Source of the DNA: Prevotella sp.
Lineage (GTDB): Bacteria > Bacteroidota > Bacteroidia > Bacteroidales > Bacteroidaceae
Length of the DNA stretch: 39,215 nucleotides
Assembly (NCBI GenBank): GCA_017471245.1
Contig: JAFUVB010000020.1
Span: forward strand, 1-39,215
Direction: 5' to 3'
How positions within the stretch are numbered: the stretch's first letter is position 1; each line of letters begins with the position of its first letter. Position numbers and translations under genes: made by a program. Under the pieces are notes generated by a model. The model saw only the letters and a list, made by a program, of their open reading frames with translations. It did no database searches and was not told the DNA's origin. Of the stretch, positions 9,444 through 18,382 are shown piece after piece.

Positions 9444-12400
9444 ATGAACCGAGGTGGCCGATATATTCTTTTGCTGATGCTTTGCCTGCTTCCACTGACC
9501 GCTATTCGTGTGGTGGGGCAGACCCGCTACAGGCTGACCACGTTTGAAGACTTCAACAACGAAACCTCGAAAGTGTCACGCATCGTGCGCGACGGGCAGG
9601 GCATGATTTGGTTTTCCACCAACGACGGCCTCTTTCGCTATGACGGATACGAATTCAGAAACTTCAAGTCGCACAGCGGCGATGGCATCAACATGTCGTC
9701 GAACCGCATCACGAGCATGTATCCGAGCAGCGACGGCTCCATCTGGTGTGTCGTTGGCGGAAGGGTTTTCCTGTTTGACATGCAGAGCTATCGCTATATC
9801 GACGTGATGGCTGACTATGAGCGGCAGCATGGAAAGACCTATCATATCAGCAAGTTGCGCCCGCTGCCATGCGGCACCACGTGGCTGTTCACCGACGACG
9901 GTCTGATGTTTGCCTTGCAGGATGCCCGCCCCACGCGTAGCATACAGCTGATGGCAACTCATGAACCCACCGACGGTCTTACCGTGATGTGCGACAGCAA
10001 GCAACGGTCGTGGGTGCTTACTTCTCAACATACCTATCTTCATCACGACAATGTGTTCAAACGTTTCGACCAAACGTTCTGGCGAGTGATCAGTACAGAG
10101 CAGTTTACATGGTTGGTGAGCGACGACGGGAAGCTGTGGATGTATGATGAAAGGGCAGGGCAGCCCCGCCCTTGGAACCATCCGTTGCTGACCGCCCCCG
10201 TGAAAGGCTATTCCACACTGAACGACAAGAACATCGTGCTATGCACGGAAGCAGGACTGCTGAAGCTATCACCCGACGGAAAGAAACTGGAAACGACCGC
10301 CGTGACGTGGAAGGTAAGCAAAGTTGTGCAAGACAAACACGGAAACGTGTGGCTCTTAGGCAGCGACGGCAGGCTGAGCATGGCCGACAGGCAGTTGCAG
10401 CATATTGTCAACATTGAGGGTGTGCGCATGAACGACCTCAACATTCATGCCGACAAATACGGAACACTGTGGTTTTTTGCTGACAATGGTGATGCCTATT
10501 ATGCATACGCTGACAATCCCGCTCGGCTCTATCCCTACAACAACGGCGAGGCGATAGGTAACATCAACAACACTATTTATGACGAACAGGGCGGCATCTG
10601 GTTCCTGCGCGACGGTGTGGTGTGCCGACTGGCATTCGAGTCGCAGCGCTTCAGGCAATTGCCGCTGCATCATCCCGACCAAGTGAGGAGCCTGATCATC
10701 GACCGGCAACAGCGCCTGCTCGTCACAACCCGCAACGAAGCCGACATCAGTGTGTTCTCAAGAACCGGCGCCCCCCTGGGTTGGCTTGGGCACGACGGTA
10801 CCATAGGCACCTCGTGGCAGCCGTTTGGGGCAGCCGTTTACAGCAGTTTCATCGATAAATACGGCACTTTGTGGTTAGGAACAAAGAAAGACGGAATATT
10901 CCGCTTGCACCTTCAGCAAGACGGAAACTATCAGGTTGACCAGTTCCGGCACGATGACAAGGATCCGTATTCGCTCAGCGACAACGAGGTTTACGACTTT
11001 GCCGCCGATGCCGACGGTCGGTTGTGGGTGGCAACGCGGCATGGCGGGCTGTGCTGCGTGGCTGATCCGAAGGCATCGACACTGCGCTTCACCCATGCCG
11101 CCAACGACTTAAAAGGCTGGACGGCAGGTCGTGACGTGGGCGTGAGTTCGTTGCTTTTGTTGCCTTCCGGTTTGCTTTTGGTGGGAACATACGACGGACT
11201 CTACATTGGCGACGCACGCGAAAAAGACTTCAAAAAGATGACTTTCAAGAAGCACCAGCGCGAAGCCAACCGCAAGGAAAGCATCAGCAGCAGTGCCATT
11301 GCCGACCTGATTCAGGTGAGCGACGGGCGCATCTTCATTACGACAGAGGATGGCGGAGTGAACGAAATACTCACGCAAGACCTGACGAGCGACCGGCTCG
11401 ACTTCCTCCACTACGACCTTTCCACAGGATTCCCCACCGACATCACGCGGATGATGATACAGGCAAAAGGCTCTTTATGGGTGACCACGCCTAACCGATT
11501 GGTGGAGATGAGGCTCGGACAGTCGCAACATCCCGACATCAACACGTTCCTGATGAAGGAGAATCCGCACTTTTCGGTGGCGGCTCCCGTGCCGATGGAC
11601 AGCACCAGATGGGCTTTCGGCACCGAGGAGGGCGTGATGATCATCGACTTGAACCAGCTGAAAACCAGTTCGTTCACCCCGCCAATCGTCGTTACGGGTG
11701 TTTCGAAAGAGGGAAGCTCCATAGATTATGCCGAGGGGCGTAACGACACCATCAGACTTTCATCGCATGAACGTGACCTCACCATTTGGTTTGCGGCTCT
11801 CGACTACGAAGACACGCGCCACGTGGTATATGCCTATCGCATGGGAGAGGATGGTGACCGTCCTTGGACCTATCTCGGTCATAACCACAGCATAGCCATG
11901 TCGCAGATGAAGCCCGGCACCTATTATGTGAACATCCGTTCCACCAACAGCGACGGGGTGTGGTGCGACAACCAGCGCACACTTGTCATCATTGTGAAAC
12001 CGGCTTTCTGGGAAACCACATGGGCATTGCTCCTGATGGTGTTGATGATTTCGGCTCTTGCGGCAGCCGTTGCCTATACGGTTCATTATATCCGCAAGCT
12101 GAAACGGCAGCGGCACGAGATGTTGGAGAAGTATCTGGCACTGCTTGAGAAGTCAGAACCGGCTAAAGAGCCAAAGCCGATCCGCGTGAGCGAGGCACCA
12201 GCGATAGACAAGACCGACGATGCCTTGATGCAACGATTAGTGGGTTTTGTGGAAGACAATTTAGGCAACAGCGATATATCCATCGACGATATGGCTCAGG
12301 CATGTGCCGTGAGCCGCACTGGTCTTCATCGCAAAGTGAAGGTGCTGTTGGGTACAACGCCCATGGAGTTCATGCGTGAGGCGCGGATACGCAAGAGCGC

Positions 12401-12542
12401 CCAGTTGCTGGTTAACACAAGTAAGCCCGTTTCGGTGATAGCCTATGAATGTGGCTTTGCCGACCCGAAGTATTTCAGCAAGTGCTTCAAGGCAACCACC
12501 GGCATGACTCCGTCGGAATATAAGACAAGGGGTGAGAAGTGA
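9444..12542 (+). CDS. Membrane sensor-AraC regulator lacking kinase domains
   Basis: 1032 residues. A signal peptide (about 1-26) is followed by a large periplasmic region of two-component-regulator-type propeller repeats (about 30-700; e.g. DGQGMIWFSTNDGLFRYDG, GTLWLGTKKDGIFR, GRLWVATRHGGLCCV) and a Y_Y_Y-type beta-sandwich (about 765-850). One membrane helix (about 858-880) leads into a basic linker (about 880-925) and a C-terminal AraC-type helix-turn-helix (about 930-1030; ISIDDMAQACAVSRTGLHRK, SVIAYECGFADPKYFSKCF). Classical hybrid two-component systems of Bacteroidota have kinase, ATPase and receiver domains between membrane helix and AraC domain; none is present here and the frame is unbroken. 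It is therefore probably a one-component membrane-tethered activator, likely of the divergent lyase gene. Its last codons lie in a GGTGAGAAGTGA repeat unit. Confidence 0.88.
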   Translation: MNRGGRYILLLMLCLLPLTAIRVVGQTRYRLTTFEDFNNETSKVSRIVRDGQGMIWFSTNDGLFRYDGYEFRNFKSHSGDGINMSSNRITSMYPSSDGSIWCVVGGRVFLFDMQSYRYIDVMADYERQHGKTYHISKLRPLPCGTTWLFTDDGLMFALQDARPTRSIQLMATHEPTDGLTVMCDSKQRSWVLTSQHTYLHHDNVFKRFDQTFWRVISTEQFTWLVSDDGKLWMYDERAGQPRPWNHPLLTAPVKGYSTLNDKNIVLCTEAGLLKLSPDGKKLETTAVTWKVSKVVQDKHGNVWLLGSDGRLSMADRQLQHIVNIEGVRMNDLNIHADKYGTLWFFADNGDAYYAYADNPARLYPYNNGEAIGNINNTIYDEQGGIWFLRDGVVCRLAFESQRFRQLPLHHPDQVRSLIIDRQQRLLVTTRNEADISVFSRTGAPLGWLGHDGTIGTSWQPFGAAVYSSFIDKYGTLWLGTKKDGIFRLHLQQDGNYQVDQFRHDDKDPYSLSDNEVYDFAADADGRLWVATRHGGLCCVADPKASTLRFTHAANDLKGWTAGRDVGVSSLLLLPSGLLLVGTYDGLYIGDAREKDFKKMTFKKHQREANRKESISSSAIADLIQVSDGRIFITTEDGGVNEILTQDLTSDRLDFLHYDLSTGFPTDITRMMIQAKGSLWVTTPNRLVEMRLGQSQHPDINTFLMKENPHFSVAAPVPMDSTRWAFGTEEGVMIIDLNQLKTSSFTPPIVVTGVSKEGSSIDYAEGRNDTIRLSSHERDLTIWFAALDYEDTRHVVYAYRMGEDGDRPWTYLGHNHSIAMSQMKPGTYYVNIRSTNSDGVWCDNQRTLVIIVKPAFWETTWALLLMVLMISALAAAVAYTVHYIRKLKRQRHEMLEKYLALLEKSEPAKEPKPIRVSEAPAIDKTDDALMQRLVGFVEDNLGNSDISIDDMAQACAVSRTGLHRKVKVLLGTTPMEFMREARIRKSAQLLVNTSKPVSVIAYECGFADPKYFSKCFKATTGMTPSEYKTRGEK

Positions 12543-12684
12543 GGGGTGAGAAGTTCGAAGTGAGAAGTCAGAGGTTTAGAAGTCAGAGGTGAGAGAAATG
12601 TTCTGAGATATGAGGCTCTATGTTCAAAGACAATAGCACGGTTCTATTCTCTCACCTCTAATTACTCACCTCTAACCTCTAAAA
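12529..12684. repeat. Composite intergenic repeat overlapping regulator 3' end
   Basis: GGGGTGAGAAGT / GAAGTGAGAAGT units start inside the last codons of the upstream gene. A core at 12591-12653 (inverted relative to the copy at 3692) follows, then CACCTCTAATTACTCACCTC units as the inverted right arm. It belongs to the same family as 3662-3783, 17026-17154 and 31927-32168. Confidence 0.7.
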
Positions 12685-12718
12685 TGTGAACATGTAACAT
12701 GAAATAAAACAACAGAAT

Positions 12719-13228
12719 ATGGCATTGATAAAAGAAGTGAACGGCTTGAAGCCGGTTTGGGGAAAGAACTGTTATTTCAGTGAGAACGCCACGATAGTGG
12801 GCGAAGTGGTGATGGGCGACGAGTGCTCGGTATGGTTCAACGCCGTGGTGCGCGGCGATGTGTGCCACATCCATATCGGCGACCGCACCAATGTGCAAGA
12901 CGGGGCGGTGCTGCATACTACATATAAGATTGGTCCGCTGCACATTGGCAGCGATGTGACCATCGGGCATAATGCCACGGTGCATGCCTGCACCATCCAC
13001 GATCATGCCCTGATAGGTATGGGCAGTACGCTGTTAGACAACTGTGAGGTGGGCGAGGGTTCCATCGTTGCTGCCGGTGCACTGGTGGTTGGCGGCACGA
13101 AGATCGGTCCGGGAGAGATATGGGGCGGCGTTCCAGCCAAGTTTATCAAGAAGACGCGCCCCGGACAGACCGACAATGCAGCCCATTATGTGGCATACAT
13201 GGACTGGTATCGTGAGCGCGAAGAGTAA
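12719..13228 (+). CDS. Gamma-carbonic-anhydrase-family hexapeptide protein
   Basis: 169 residues, cytoplasmic, the usual length for YrdA/PaaY-like proteins. Left-handed beta-helix hexapeptide repeats run through most of the chain. The three metal-binding histidines of the family are visible at H66 (GAVLHTT), H84 and H89 (GHNATVHACTI). Members form trimers with zinc or a similar metal between subunits. Some are true carbonic anhydrases, others act as acyltransferases or are inactive, so activity cannot be settled here. It stands alone between a repeat and a MITE-like element, with no sign of cotranscription with the regulator upstream. Confidence 0.9.
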   Translation: MALIKEVNGLKPVWGKNCYFSENATIVGEVVMGDECSVWFNAVVRGDVCHIHIGDRTNVQDGAVLHTTYKIGPLHIGSDVTIGHNATVHACTIHDHALIGMGSTLLDNCEVGEGSIVAAGALVVGGTKIGPGEIWGGVPAKFIKKTRPGQTDNAAHYVAYMDWYREREE

Positions 13229-13280
13229 TCCTCGTCGCCATTTCCAAACCCTATCTTCGTAAACAATCAAGAATATTAGA

Positions 13281-13423
13281 AGAAGGTGTTTCAAAATACA
13301 GATATTCATATAAAAACAACGGATTTCACGGATATTGCGGATTTAAGTCATGCTGATAGCCAGGAACTAAAATAACCTGTTTAATCCGTGAAATCCGTTG
13401 TGGTTTCTTTTAACACGCCCTCT
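13281..13423. mobile_element. MITE-like element, copy A
   Basis: 143 bp with imperfect terminal inverted repeats: AGAAGGTGTTTCAAAA on the left, and AGAGGGCGTGTTAAAA as the reverse complement of the right end. Inside is a second inverted pair, ACAACGGATTTCACGGAT (13317-13334) and its exact reverse complement (13384-13401). A second copy with the same ends and order is at 25063-25206. It has no coding capacity. The right end reaches the stop codon of the sigma gene (13423), so it lies between two convergent genes. Confidence 0.75.
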
Positions 13424-13983
13424 CAGATAGTCATTATCGTGATGAGCAATTGCATCATCTCGTTGTCCTTGAACCTTTCGCGCAGCAATGAAATCATCTT
13501 TGCCTTGCGCTTGTTGAATCCGTTCAAGGAGATGTTGAGCAGCCGCGCAGCCTCTTCGTTTTTCAGTCCCTGCTCAAAATTCAGTTCGAAAATCTGCTGA
13601 TACTTCTCGGGCAGTTCGTGGATGGCGGCATGCAGCATGTCGATGGTCTCCTGTTCGATGAGCGATGCAGAGATTTCCTGCTCCACTTCTTCGCGCGGCA
13701 GTTCGGTATATCCCTGATGCGTGGATACTCTTCTGAGCACCGACACGCAGCCGTTGTGAATGCAAGTGAAAAGAAAAGATTTCAGTTGCGACGGGGAAAC
13801 GAAAGTATCGCGGGTGTTATAGGCTTTCACGATTGACTCCTGCACGCAGTCTTCAGCCATCATCGCGTATTCGTTTGTCAGGAAGCGGGCAGCGTAAGCC
13901 ATCATCGAGGAATAGAATTCTGCATACAGCGTGTTTATATTCCCCTCTTTAAAATCATGATAAATTCTCTCGTCTCTGCCCAT
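13423..13983 (-). CDS. ECF RNA polymerase sigma factor
   Basis: 186 residues from the ATG at 13983. Region 2 (about residues 10-80, with AEDCVQESIVKAYNTRDTF) and region 4 (about 120-175, with LPEKYQQIFELNFEQGLKNE and the helix-turn-helix EAARLLNISLNGFNKRKAKM) identify a sigma-70 ECF protein. A longer frame from 14052 was rejected: the -7 box TATTTTTG at 14003-14010 lies inside it, so transcription should begin downstream of that ATG. It is divergent from the first thioredoxin gene and may drive it or the SusCD block. It may partner the FecR at 17171 or the orphan FecR at 4840; sequence alone does not decide. Confidence 0.9.
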   Translation of the reverse strand: MGRDERIYHDFKEGNINTLYAEFYSSMMAYAARFLTNEYAMMAEDCVQESIVKAYNTRDTFVSPSQLKSFLFTCIHNGCVSVLRRVSTHQGYTELPREEVEQEISASLIEQETIDMLHAAIHELPEKYQQIFELNFEQGLKNEEAARLLNISLNGFNKRKAKMISLLRERFKDNEMMQLLITIMTI

Positions 13984-14002
13984 AATCTTTTGATATCGTC
14001 TG

Positions 14003-14010
14003 CAAAAATA
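14003..14010 (-). promoter_or_regulatory. -7 element of ECF sigma gene
   Basis: TATTTTTG on the minus strand is an exact TAnnTTTG match, 19 nt before the chosen ATG. The -33 position reads TTCG, a weak match. Its position decides the start codon of the sigma gene. Confidence 0.6.
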
Positions 14011-14121
14011 GAAAAAATAACAACAATAACGAAATGTTTTTAAAAATTTCACATATTTTCACTACATACTTTTTCTTCTCGTGCGTATAGCAGATAAAAA
14101 AACAAAATAATATCTATTCAC

Positions 14122-15525
14122 ATGAAGTATTTCAAGACAATCAAGATGATGGCAGTGGCAGGCATGATGTGCATGCCGTTGCTGGCTCAGGCACAACTGC
14201 TGAAGGGCAAGTTCGTGGGTGTGGAAACAGATGACGTGGTCGTTGGCTACTCTCCCGACGGCAACATGATGAACATGCAGTATAACGATCTGAAGGTGGC
14301 AGATGACGGCACATTCACCTTCGACATGGAAATGTCGGATGCTGTTGCCGATGTATGTATCTACGTTGGCGAGAAAGGCACTTTAGGTGCACAGTTGGTG
14401 AAAGGCAAGACCGTGGAGATGAATGTTACCGCTAAAGGTGATGAACTGGAAGCCACGTTCAAGGGACCGAATGCAGCCGTTTGCCGATTGGTAAACCAGA
14501 AAGCGATGGCTTTCGACATGTCGAAATACTTTGCCATGGATCCTTCCAACCGTAAGACCAATGCGGAATATCGCGCCTTGTTGGAAGAGGAGAACGCTAA
14601 GGTAAAGGCTTTGCTGCCCAAGATCAAGGATAAGAATCAACGCGAATACTACACGAAGCTGGCTGACGCTGAGTATCGCTGGATGAAGATGCGTATCATC
14701 GCCGATGACTGCGACGAGAAGAAACTCGACCGCAACGAGAATGCAGAAGTGCAAGCTTTGTTGAAAGATATAGATATCAACGATGATATCAACTATCAGA
14801 CTAATTTCTCTCTCTGGAAACTCATCAGCATGCCCAAGGCAAAGATGGAAGGCAACTGTGAGGCATATTGCTACGAACTGATGGATTATACCAATAAATT
14901 AGTGACCAACCCCAATGTACGCAAGCAGATGGTGCGCATCATCGGACAGAATTATTACACCTACGGCGACGGTTCCGGCGACTATGAGACCTTCACAAAG
15001 CGCTTTAAGGAGTTTGCCGGCGAGGATGCAGCTATGGTTGACCAGATGTATGCTCAGTTCATGGAAGTGAAGAAGTCAAGAGAGAAGACCGCAGCCGGCA
15101 CACCTGCCCCGGATATCACGCTCGATCTTCCCGATGGCAGCCAAGTGCAGCTGAAAGATATTGCCAAGGGCAAGTTCACCTATATTGATGTGTGGGCTAC
15201 CTGGTGTGGACCGTGCAAGCGCGAGATTCCCCACATGGCGAAGCTCGTGGAAAAGTTCAAGGGCAACGACAAAGTGAATTTCATCAGCATCTCTGTGGAC
15301 GAGGATGTGAATGCATGGAAGAAAATGATTGATGCCGACAAACCCGCATGGCCGCAATATAACATTAACGGTGAGACCAACAGGAAGTTCTCTGCCGACT
15401 GGGGCATCACGGGCATTCCCCGCTTCATCATGATCGACAAGAACGGCAACATCTTCGCCGCCGATGCTTCCCGCCCGTCTAACGAGGAAACAGCAAATAT
15501 CATCGAGGAACAGACGAGAAAGTGA
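14122..15525 (+). CDS. Exported TlpA-like thioredoxin, DUF4369-like N-domain (A)
   Basis: 467 residues. A signal peptide (about 1-24, ending LLAQAQ) is followed by an N-terminal beta-rich domain of DUF4369 type (about 25-120, LLKGKFVGVETDDVVVGYSP), a helical middle region (about 125-325) and a C-terminal thioredoxin fold (about 328-467) with the active site WCGPC at 361-365 and cis-proline motif GITGIPRF. Such proteins act in the periplasm or at the outer membrane as thiol-disulfide reductases or oxidoreductases. It is the first of two tandem paralogs (next at 15627), 101 nt apart; their last 50-80 coding bases are almost identical. It is divergent from the ECF sigma gene. No clear -7/-33 pair was found upstream, which fits dependence on an alternative sigma factor (inference). 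Confidence 0.9.
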   Translation: MKYFKTIKMMAVAGMMCMPLLAQAQLLKGKFVGVETDDVVVGYSPDGNMMNMQYNDLKVADDGTFTFDMEMSDAVADVCIYVGEKGTLGAQLVKGKTVEMNVTAKGDELEATFKGPNAAVCRLVNQKAMAFDMSKYFAMDPSNRKTNAEYRALLEEENAKVKALLPKIKDKNQREYYTKLADAEYRWMKMRIIADDCDEKKLDRNENAEVQALLKDIDINDDINYQTNFSLWKLISMPKAKMEGNCEAYCYELMDYTNKLVTNPNVRKQMVRIIGQNYYTYGDGSGDYETFTKRFKEFAGEDAAMVDQMYAQFMEVKKSREKTAAGTPAPDITLDLPDGSQVQLKDIAKGKFTYIDVWATWCGPCKREIPHMAKLVEKFKGNDKVNFISISVDEDVNAWKKMIDADKPAWPQYNINGETNRKFSADWGITGIPRFIMIDKNGNIFAADASRPSNEETANIIEEQTRK

Positions 15526-15626
15526 AGAATGAAGAGTGAAAAATACTTTCAGGGACTGGCTTTGTCATGTGCCTGTCCCCTAAGATTACTCTAAAACATT
15601 TGATAACAAAGAATTATATACATTAT

Positions 15627-17021
15627 ATGAAACATTTTAGAACAATCAAATGGACAATGATGGCAGCCATGCTCTGCATGCCAGTATTGGTATCGGCACA
15701 GCTGATGAAAGGTAAGATTATCGGTAGTGATTTGAAGAACATCACCGTGGTGTATTCTACTACAGATGATGTCCTCGAAAGAGAATATCGGGAGACACAG
15801 GTGAATGACGGTGTGTTTACCTTCGACGCCGACATCCCCGGTGAGAGTACAGACGTAGAGATTGCTATTGACAATGGCAACGTGCTCGGTGCTCATTTAG
15901 TGAAAGGTAAGACCGTGGAAGTGACCATCGTACATCAGAACGGTGCTTTCACCGCTTCTTTCAAGGAAGAGATGAAAGGTGTCAGTCCGGTCGTCAGCAA
16001 GATGGCCACAGCGTATAACATCATGCGTTACTTCTCTCTGGATCCAAATGACAAGACCACTTATGAGGACTACCGCAAGTTGCTTGACAACGAATGCAAC
16101 GATGTCAAGGCACTGCTCAAGGGTATCAAAGACAAGAAGGCAAGACAGTACTATACCGCGCTGAACGAGGCTAAGTATAAGGAGCAGAAGCTCCGTCTGT
16201 TGAGTGATAGGGCATACAATGAGAAGAAAAAACCGGCAGACTATCCCGAATATGTGGAGATACTGAAGGATGTAGATATCAATGACATGATCAGTTTCCG
16301 GTCGGGCCTCTCCTTGACCAAGCTCCTCAGCAAGGTAGATGCCGAACAGGCTTTCAAAGGTGATATGGGTCCTTACTGCAAGGATATCATGCAACAGGCA
16401 GAGCAGTATGTCACCAACAAGGCGCTCCGTCGCTCTATCGTCAATACCGTGGGATACAACTACTTCACCTTCGGTGACAACTCCGGTGACTACCATGCTT
16501 TCTTTGATGAATATAAGAAGTTCGCCGGTGCAGAGAATGCTGATGTCCCCGCTAAGTATGCTTCGGTCATCGCCTCCTGGGACAAGACCAAGAGCGGCAT
16601 CCCGGCACCCGACATCACACTGACCGACAAGGATGGCAACCAAGTGCAGCTCAAGGATATCTGCAAAGGCCAGTTCACCTATATCGACGTGTGGGCTACC
16701 TGGTGCGGACCCTGTAAGAAGGAGATTCCTTTCATGGAGAAAACCGTGGAGCGTTTCAAGGACAATGACAAGGTGATGTTCATCAGCATCTCCATCGACG
16801 AGGATGTGAACGCGTGGAAGAAAATGATTGAAAACGACAAACCGCAGTGGCCGCAGTATAACATCAACAAGCAGACTGCCAAGCAGTTCTCCACCGACTG
16901 GGGCATCACCGGCATTCCCCGCTTCATCATGATCGACAAGAACGGCAACATCTTCGCCGCTGATGCATCCCGTCCATCAGAAGAGAAGACTGCAATGACT
17001 ATTGAGGAGCAGACGAAGTGA
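15627..17021 (+). CDS. Exported TlpA-like thioredoxin, tandem paralog (B)
   Basis: 464 residues from ATG 15627 (MKHFRTIKWTMM), which gives the same signal-peptide pattern as paralog A; the frame upstream to 15567 adds a non-signal stretch. Domain order is the same: signal peptide (1-24), DUF4369-like domain (LMKGKIIGSDLKNITVVYST), helical region, thioredoxin fold with WCGPC at 359-363 and GITGIPRF. The protein is clearly homologous to A throughout, but DNA similarity peaks at the 3' end, suggesting recent conversion or selection there. A composite repeat follows before fecR. Confidence 0.9.
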   Translation: MKHFRTIKWTMMAAMLCMPVLVSAQLMKGKIIGSDLKNITVVYSTTDDVLEREYRETQVNDGVFTFDADIPGESTDVEIAIDNGNVLGAHLVKGKTVEVTIVHQNGAFTASFKEEMKGVSPVVSKMATAYNIMRYFSLDPNDKTTYEDYRKLLDNECNDVKALLKGIKDKKARQYYTALNEAKYKEQKLRLLSDRAYNEKKKPADYPEYVEILKDVDINDMISFRSGLSLTKLLSKVDAEQAFKGDMGPYCKDIMQQAEQYVTNKALRRSIVNTVGYNYFTFGDNSGDYHAFFDEYKKFAGAENADVPAKYASVIASWDKTKSGIPAPDITLTDKDGNQVQLKDICKGQFTYIDVWATWCGPCKKEIPFMEKTVERFKDNDKVMFISISIDEDVNAWKKMIENDKPQWPQYNINKQTAKQFSTDWGITGIPRFIMIDKNGNIFAADASRPSEEKTAMTIEEQTK

Positions 17022-17025
17022 AAAG

Positions 17026-17154
17026 CAAGCTTTTAGAAGTTAGAAGTTAGAGGCGAGAGGTGAGAGAATAGAACTAAGATATTGGCATGATGAATGAGCG
17101 TTGTATCTCAATACATATCTCTCGCTTCTCACCCCTCACCTCTCACCTCTAAAA
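17026..17154. repeat. Composite intergenic repeat between thioredoxin B and FecR
   Basis: The left arm is AGAAGTTAGAAGTTAGAGGCGAGAGGTGA-type units (17033-17063, shown as short units), the core 17064-17123 (GAGAATAGAACTAAGATATT...CATATCTCTC) and the right arm CTTCTCACCCCTCACCTCTC-type units. Arms are mutually inverted. The core aligns without gaps to 3692-3751. Confidence 0.75.
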
Positions 17155-17170
17155 ATTAACAATCCCCACT

Positions 17171-18346
17171 ATGGCACAAATAGAAGAGCAGAACCTGATC
17201 ACTTGGCTGATATGCAAGCAGATGATCGGTGAAATAACGGAAGAAGAACAGCAGGTGCTCAATGCATGGCGCAGTGAGAACAAGTATAACGAGGCTGCCT
17301 ATCAGCGGCTGATGGATACCGACCGTCAGGCGATGGAGTATCGGCGCAGTAAGCTCACCGACTATCACCGTCCGCTCGATGATATGAAGCGGAGGTTGGG
17401 CATCGGTGAAGAAACAGCCGACAAGTCGCAGGCCCGCAGTGCCTTTATCTATAGGATTGTCTCTGCGGCAGCCGTCGTGCTGTTGATTTTCGGTGCTGCC
17501 TATTATTGGATACAGTCGCAGGTTCAGCCTGAAAACACGAAGCAACCCACCATTGCCAAAGTGGAAATCATGCCCGGCCGCACGCAGGCTGTGCTTACAC
17601 TCGACAACGGCAAGCAGGTGGAGCTGGGTTCCGACGTTCAGATGAACACACAGGCTATCGCCGAAGTTACCAATGGAGAAGCCGTCGCCTTCAATGATCT
17701 TACCACTCCTCGTGGCGGTGAGTTCAAGGTAACGCTCGAAGATGGCACTGAGGTGTGGCTCAATGCCGACAGCCGTCTGCGCTACCCCGAGACTTTCGAA
17801 GGCAACGAGCGCCGCGTGGAAGTAACGGGTGAGGCCTACTTCAAGGTGGCAAAGAATGCCGAGAAACCGTTCTATGTGGTGAGCGGCGGACAGGAAGTGC
17901 GCGTCTATGGCACTGAGTTCAACGTTCATGCCTACGATGATGAGGCAACCATCTTCACCACACTGGTTGAAGGGAGCATCTCCTTGCGCCCCGTCAACGG
18001 CAACAAGAGCGAGCTGATGCTCACTCCCGGCAAGCAAGCCCTGTTCAACAAGGACGAAGCAGCCGCCACCGTCCGCAATGTTGATACCGAGGTGGTCACC
18101 AGTTGGCGCAGTGGCGTGTTCGTGTTCGAAGATCAGAACTTGGAGCAGATCATGCGCACGCTGAGCCGGTGGTATGATTTCGAATATGAATTTGCCGATC
18201 AGCAGGTGGCTGCCACCGTATTCATGGGCAGCATTCCACGCTATGGCAGCTTTGCCGAAGTGGTGGAAATCTTCAAGAAATTAGGCGGCATCAATCTGCA
18301 CCAGCGCGGTCGCAAGGTGGTAATCTCCTCCACTCCCAAAAAGTAA
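17171..18346 (+). CDS. FecR-family anti-sigma factor
   Basis: 391 residues, the usual length of Bacteroidota FecR proteins. It has a cytoplasmic N-terminal sigma-binding region (about 1-92), one membrane helix (about 96-114, VSAAAVVLLIFGAAYYWI), a periplasmic FecR domain (about 175-280; TPRGGEFKVTLEDGTEVWLN, VEVTGEAYFKVAKN) and a C-terminal DUF4974/STN-like module (about 318-388, VFVFEDQNLEQIMRTLSRWY). It precedes susC by 36 nt, so the FecR-SusC-SusD arrangement is standard. FecR would hold an ECF sigma factor until the STN domain of SusC signals ligand binding. The sigma gene is not directly upstream as usual; candidates are the inward-facing genes at 13423 and 28261. Confidence 0.93.
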   Translation: MAQIEEQNLITWLICKQMIGEITEEEQQVLNAWRSENKYNEAAYQRLMDTDRQAMEYRRSKLTDYHRPLDDMKRRLGIGEETADKSQARSAFIYRIVSAAAVVLLIFGAAYYWIQSQVQPENTKQPTIAKVEIMPGRTQAVLTLDNGKQVELGSDVQMNTQAIAEVTNGEAVAFNDLTTPRGGEFKVTLEDGTEVWLNADSRLRYPETFEGNERRVEVTGEAYFKVAKNAEKPFYVVSGGQEVRVYGTEFNVHAYDDEATIFTTLVEGSISLRPVNGNKSELMLTPGKQALFNKDEAAATVRNVDTEVVTSWRSGVFVFEDQNLEQIMRTLSRWYDFEYEFADQQVAATVFMGSIPRYGSFAEVVEIFKKLGGINLHQRGRKVVISSTPKK

Positions 18347-18382
18347 AAACCTATACAATAACCACATTTTAAAATCACATTT

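Noticed and set aside
9444-12542. Frameshifted hybrid two-component system
   Set aside because: The single frame is open for 1032 codons and no kinase-like motifs are seen in other frames near the membrane segment.
13984-14052. N-terminal extension of the ECF sigma gene to ATG 14052
   Set aside because: The exact -7 promoter element lies within it, and the extension has no sigma-like sequence.
15897-16643. 248-codon reverse-strand frame inside thioredoxin B
   Set aside because: Lies wholly opposite a well-supported gene and has no family resemblance; it is a codon-bias shadow.
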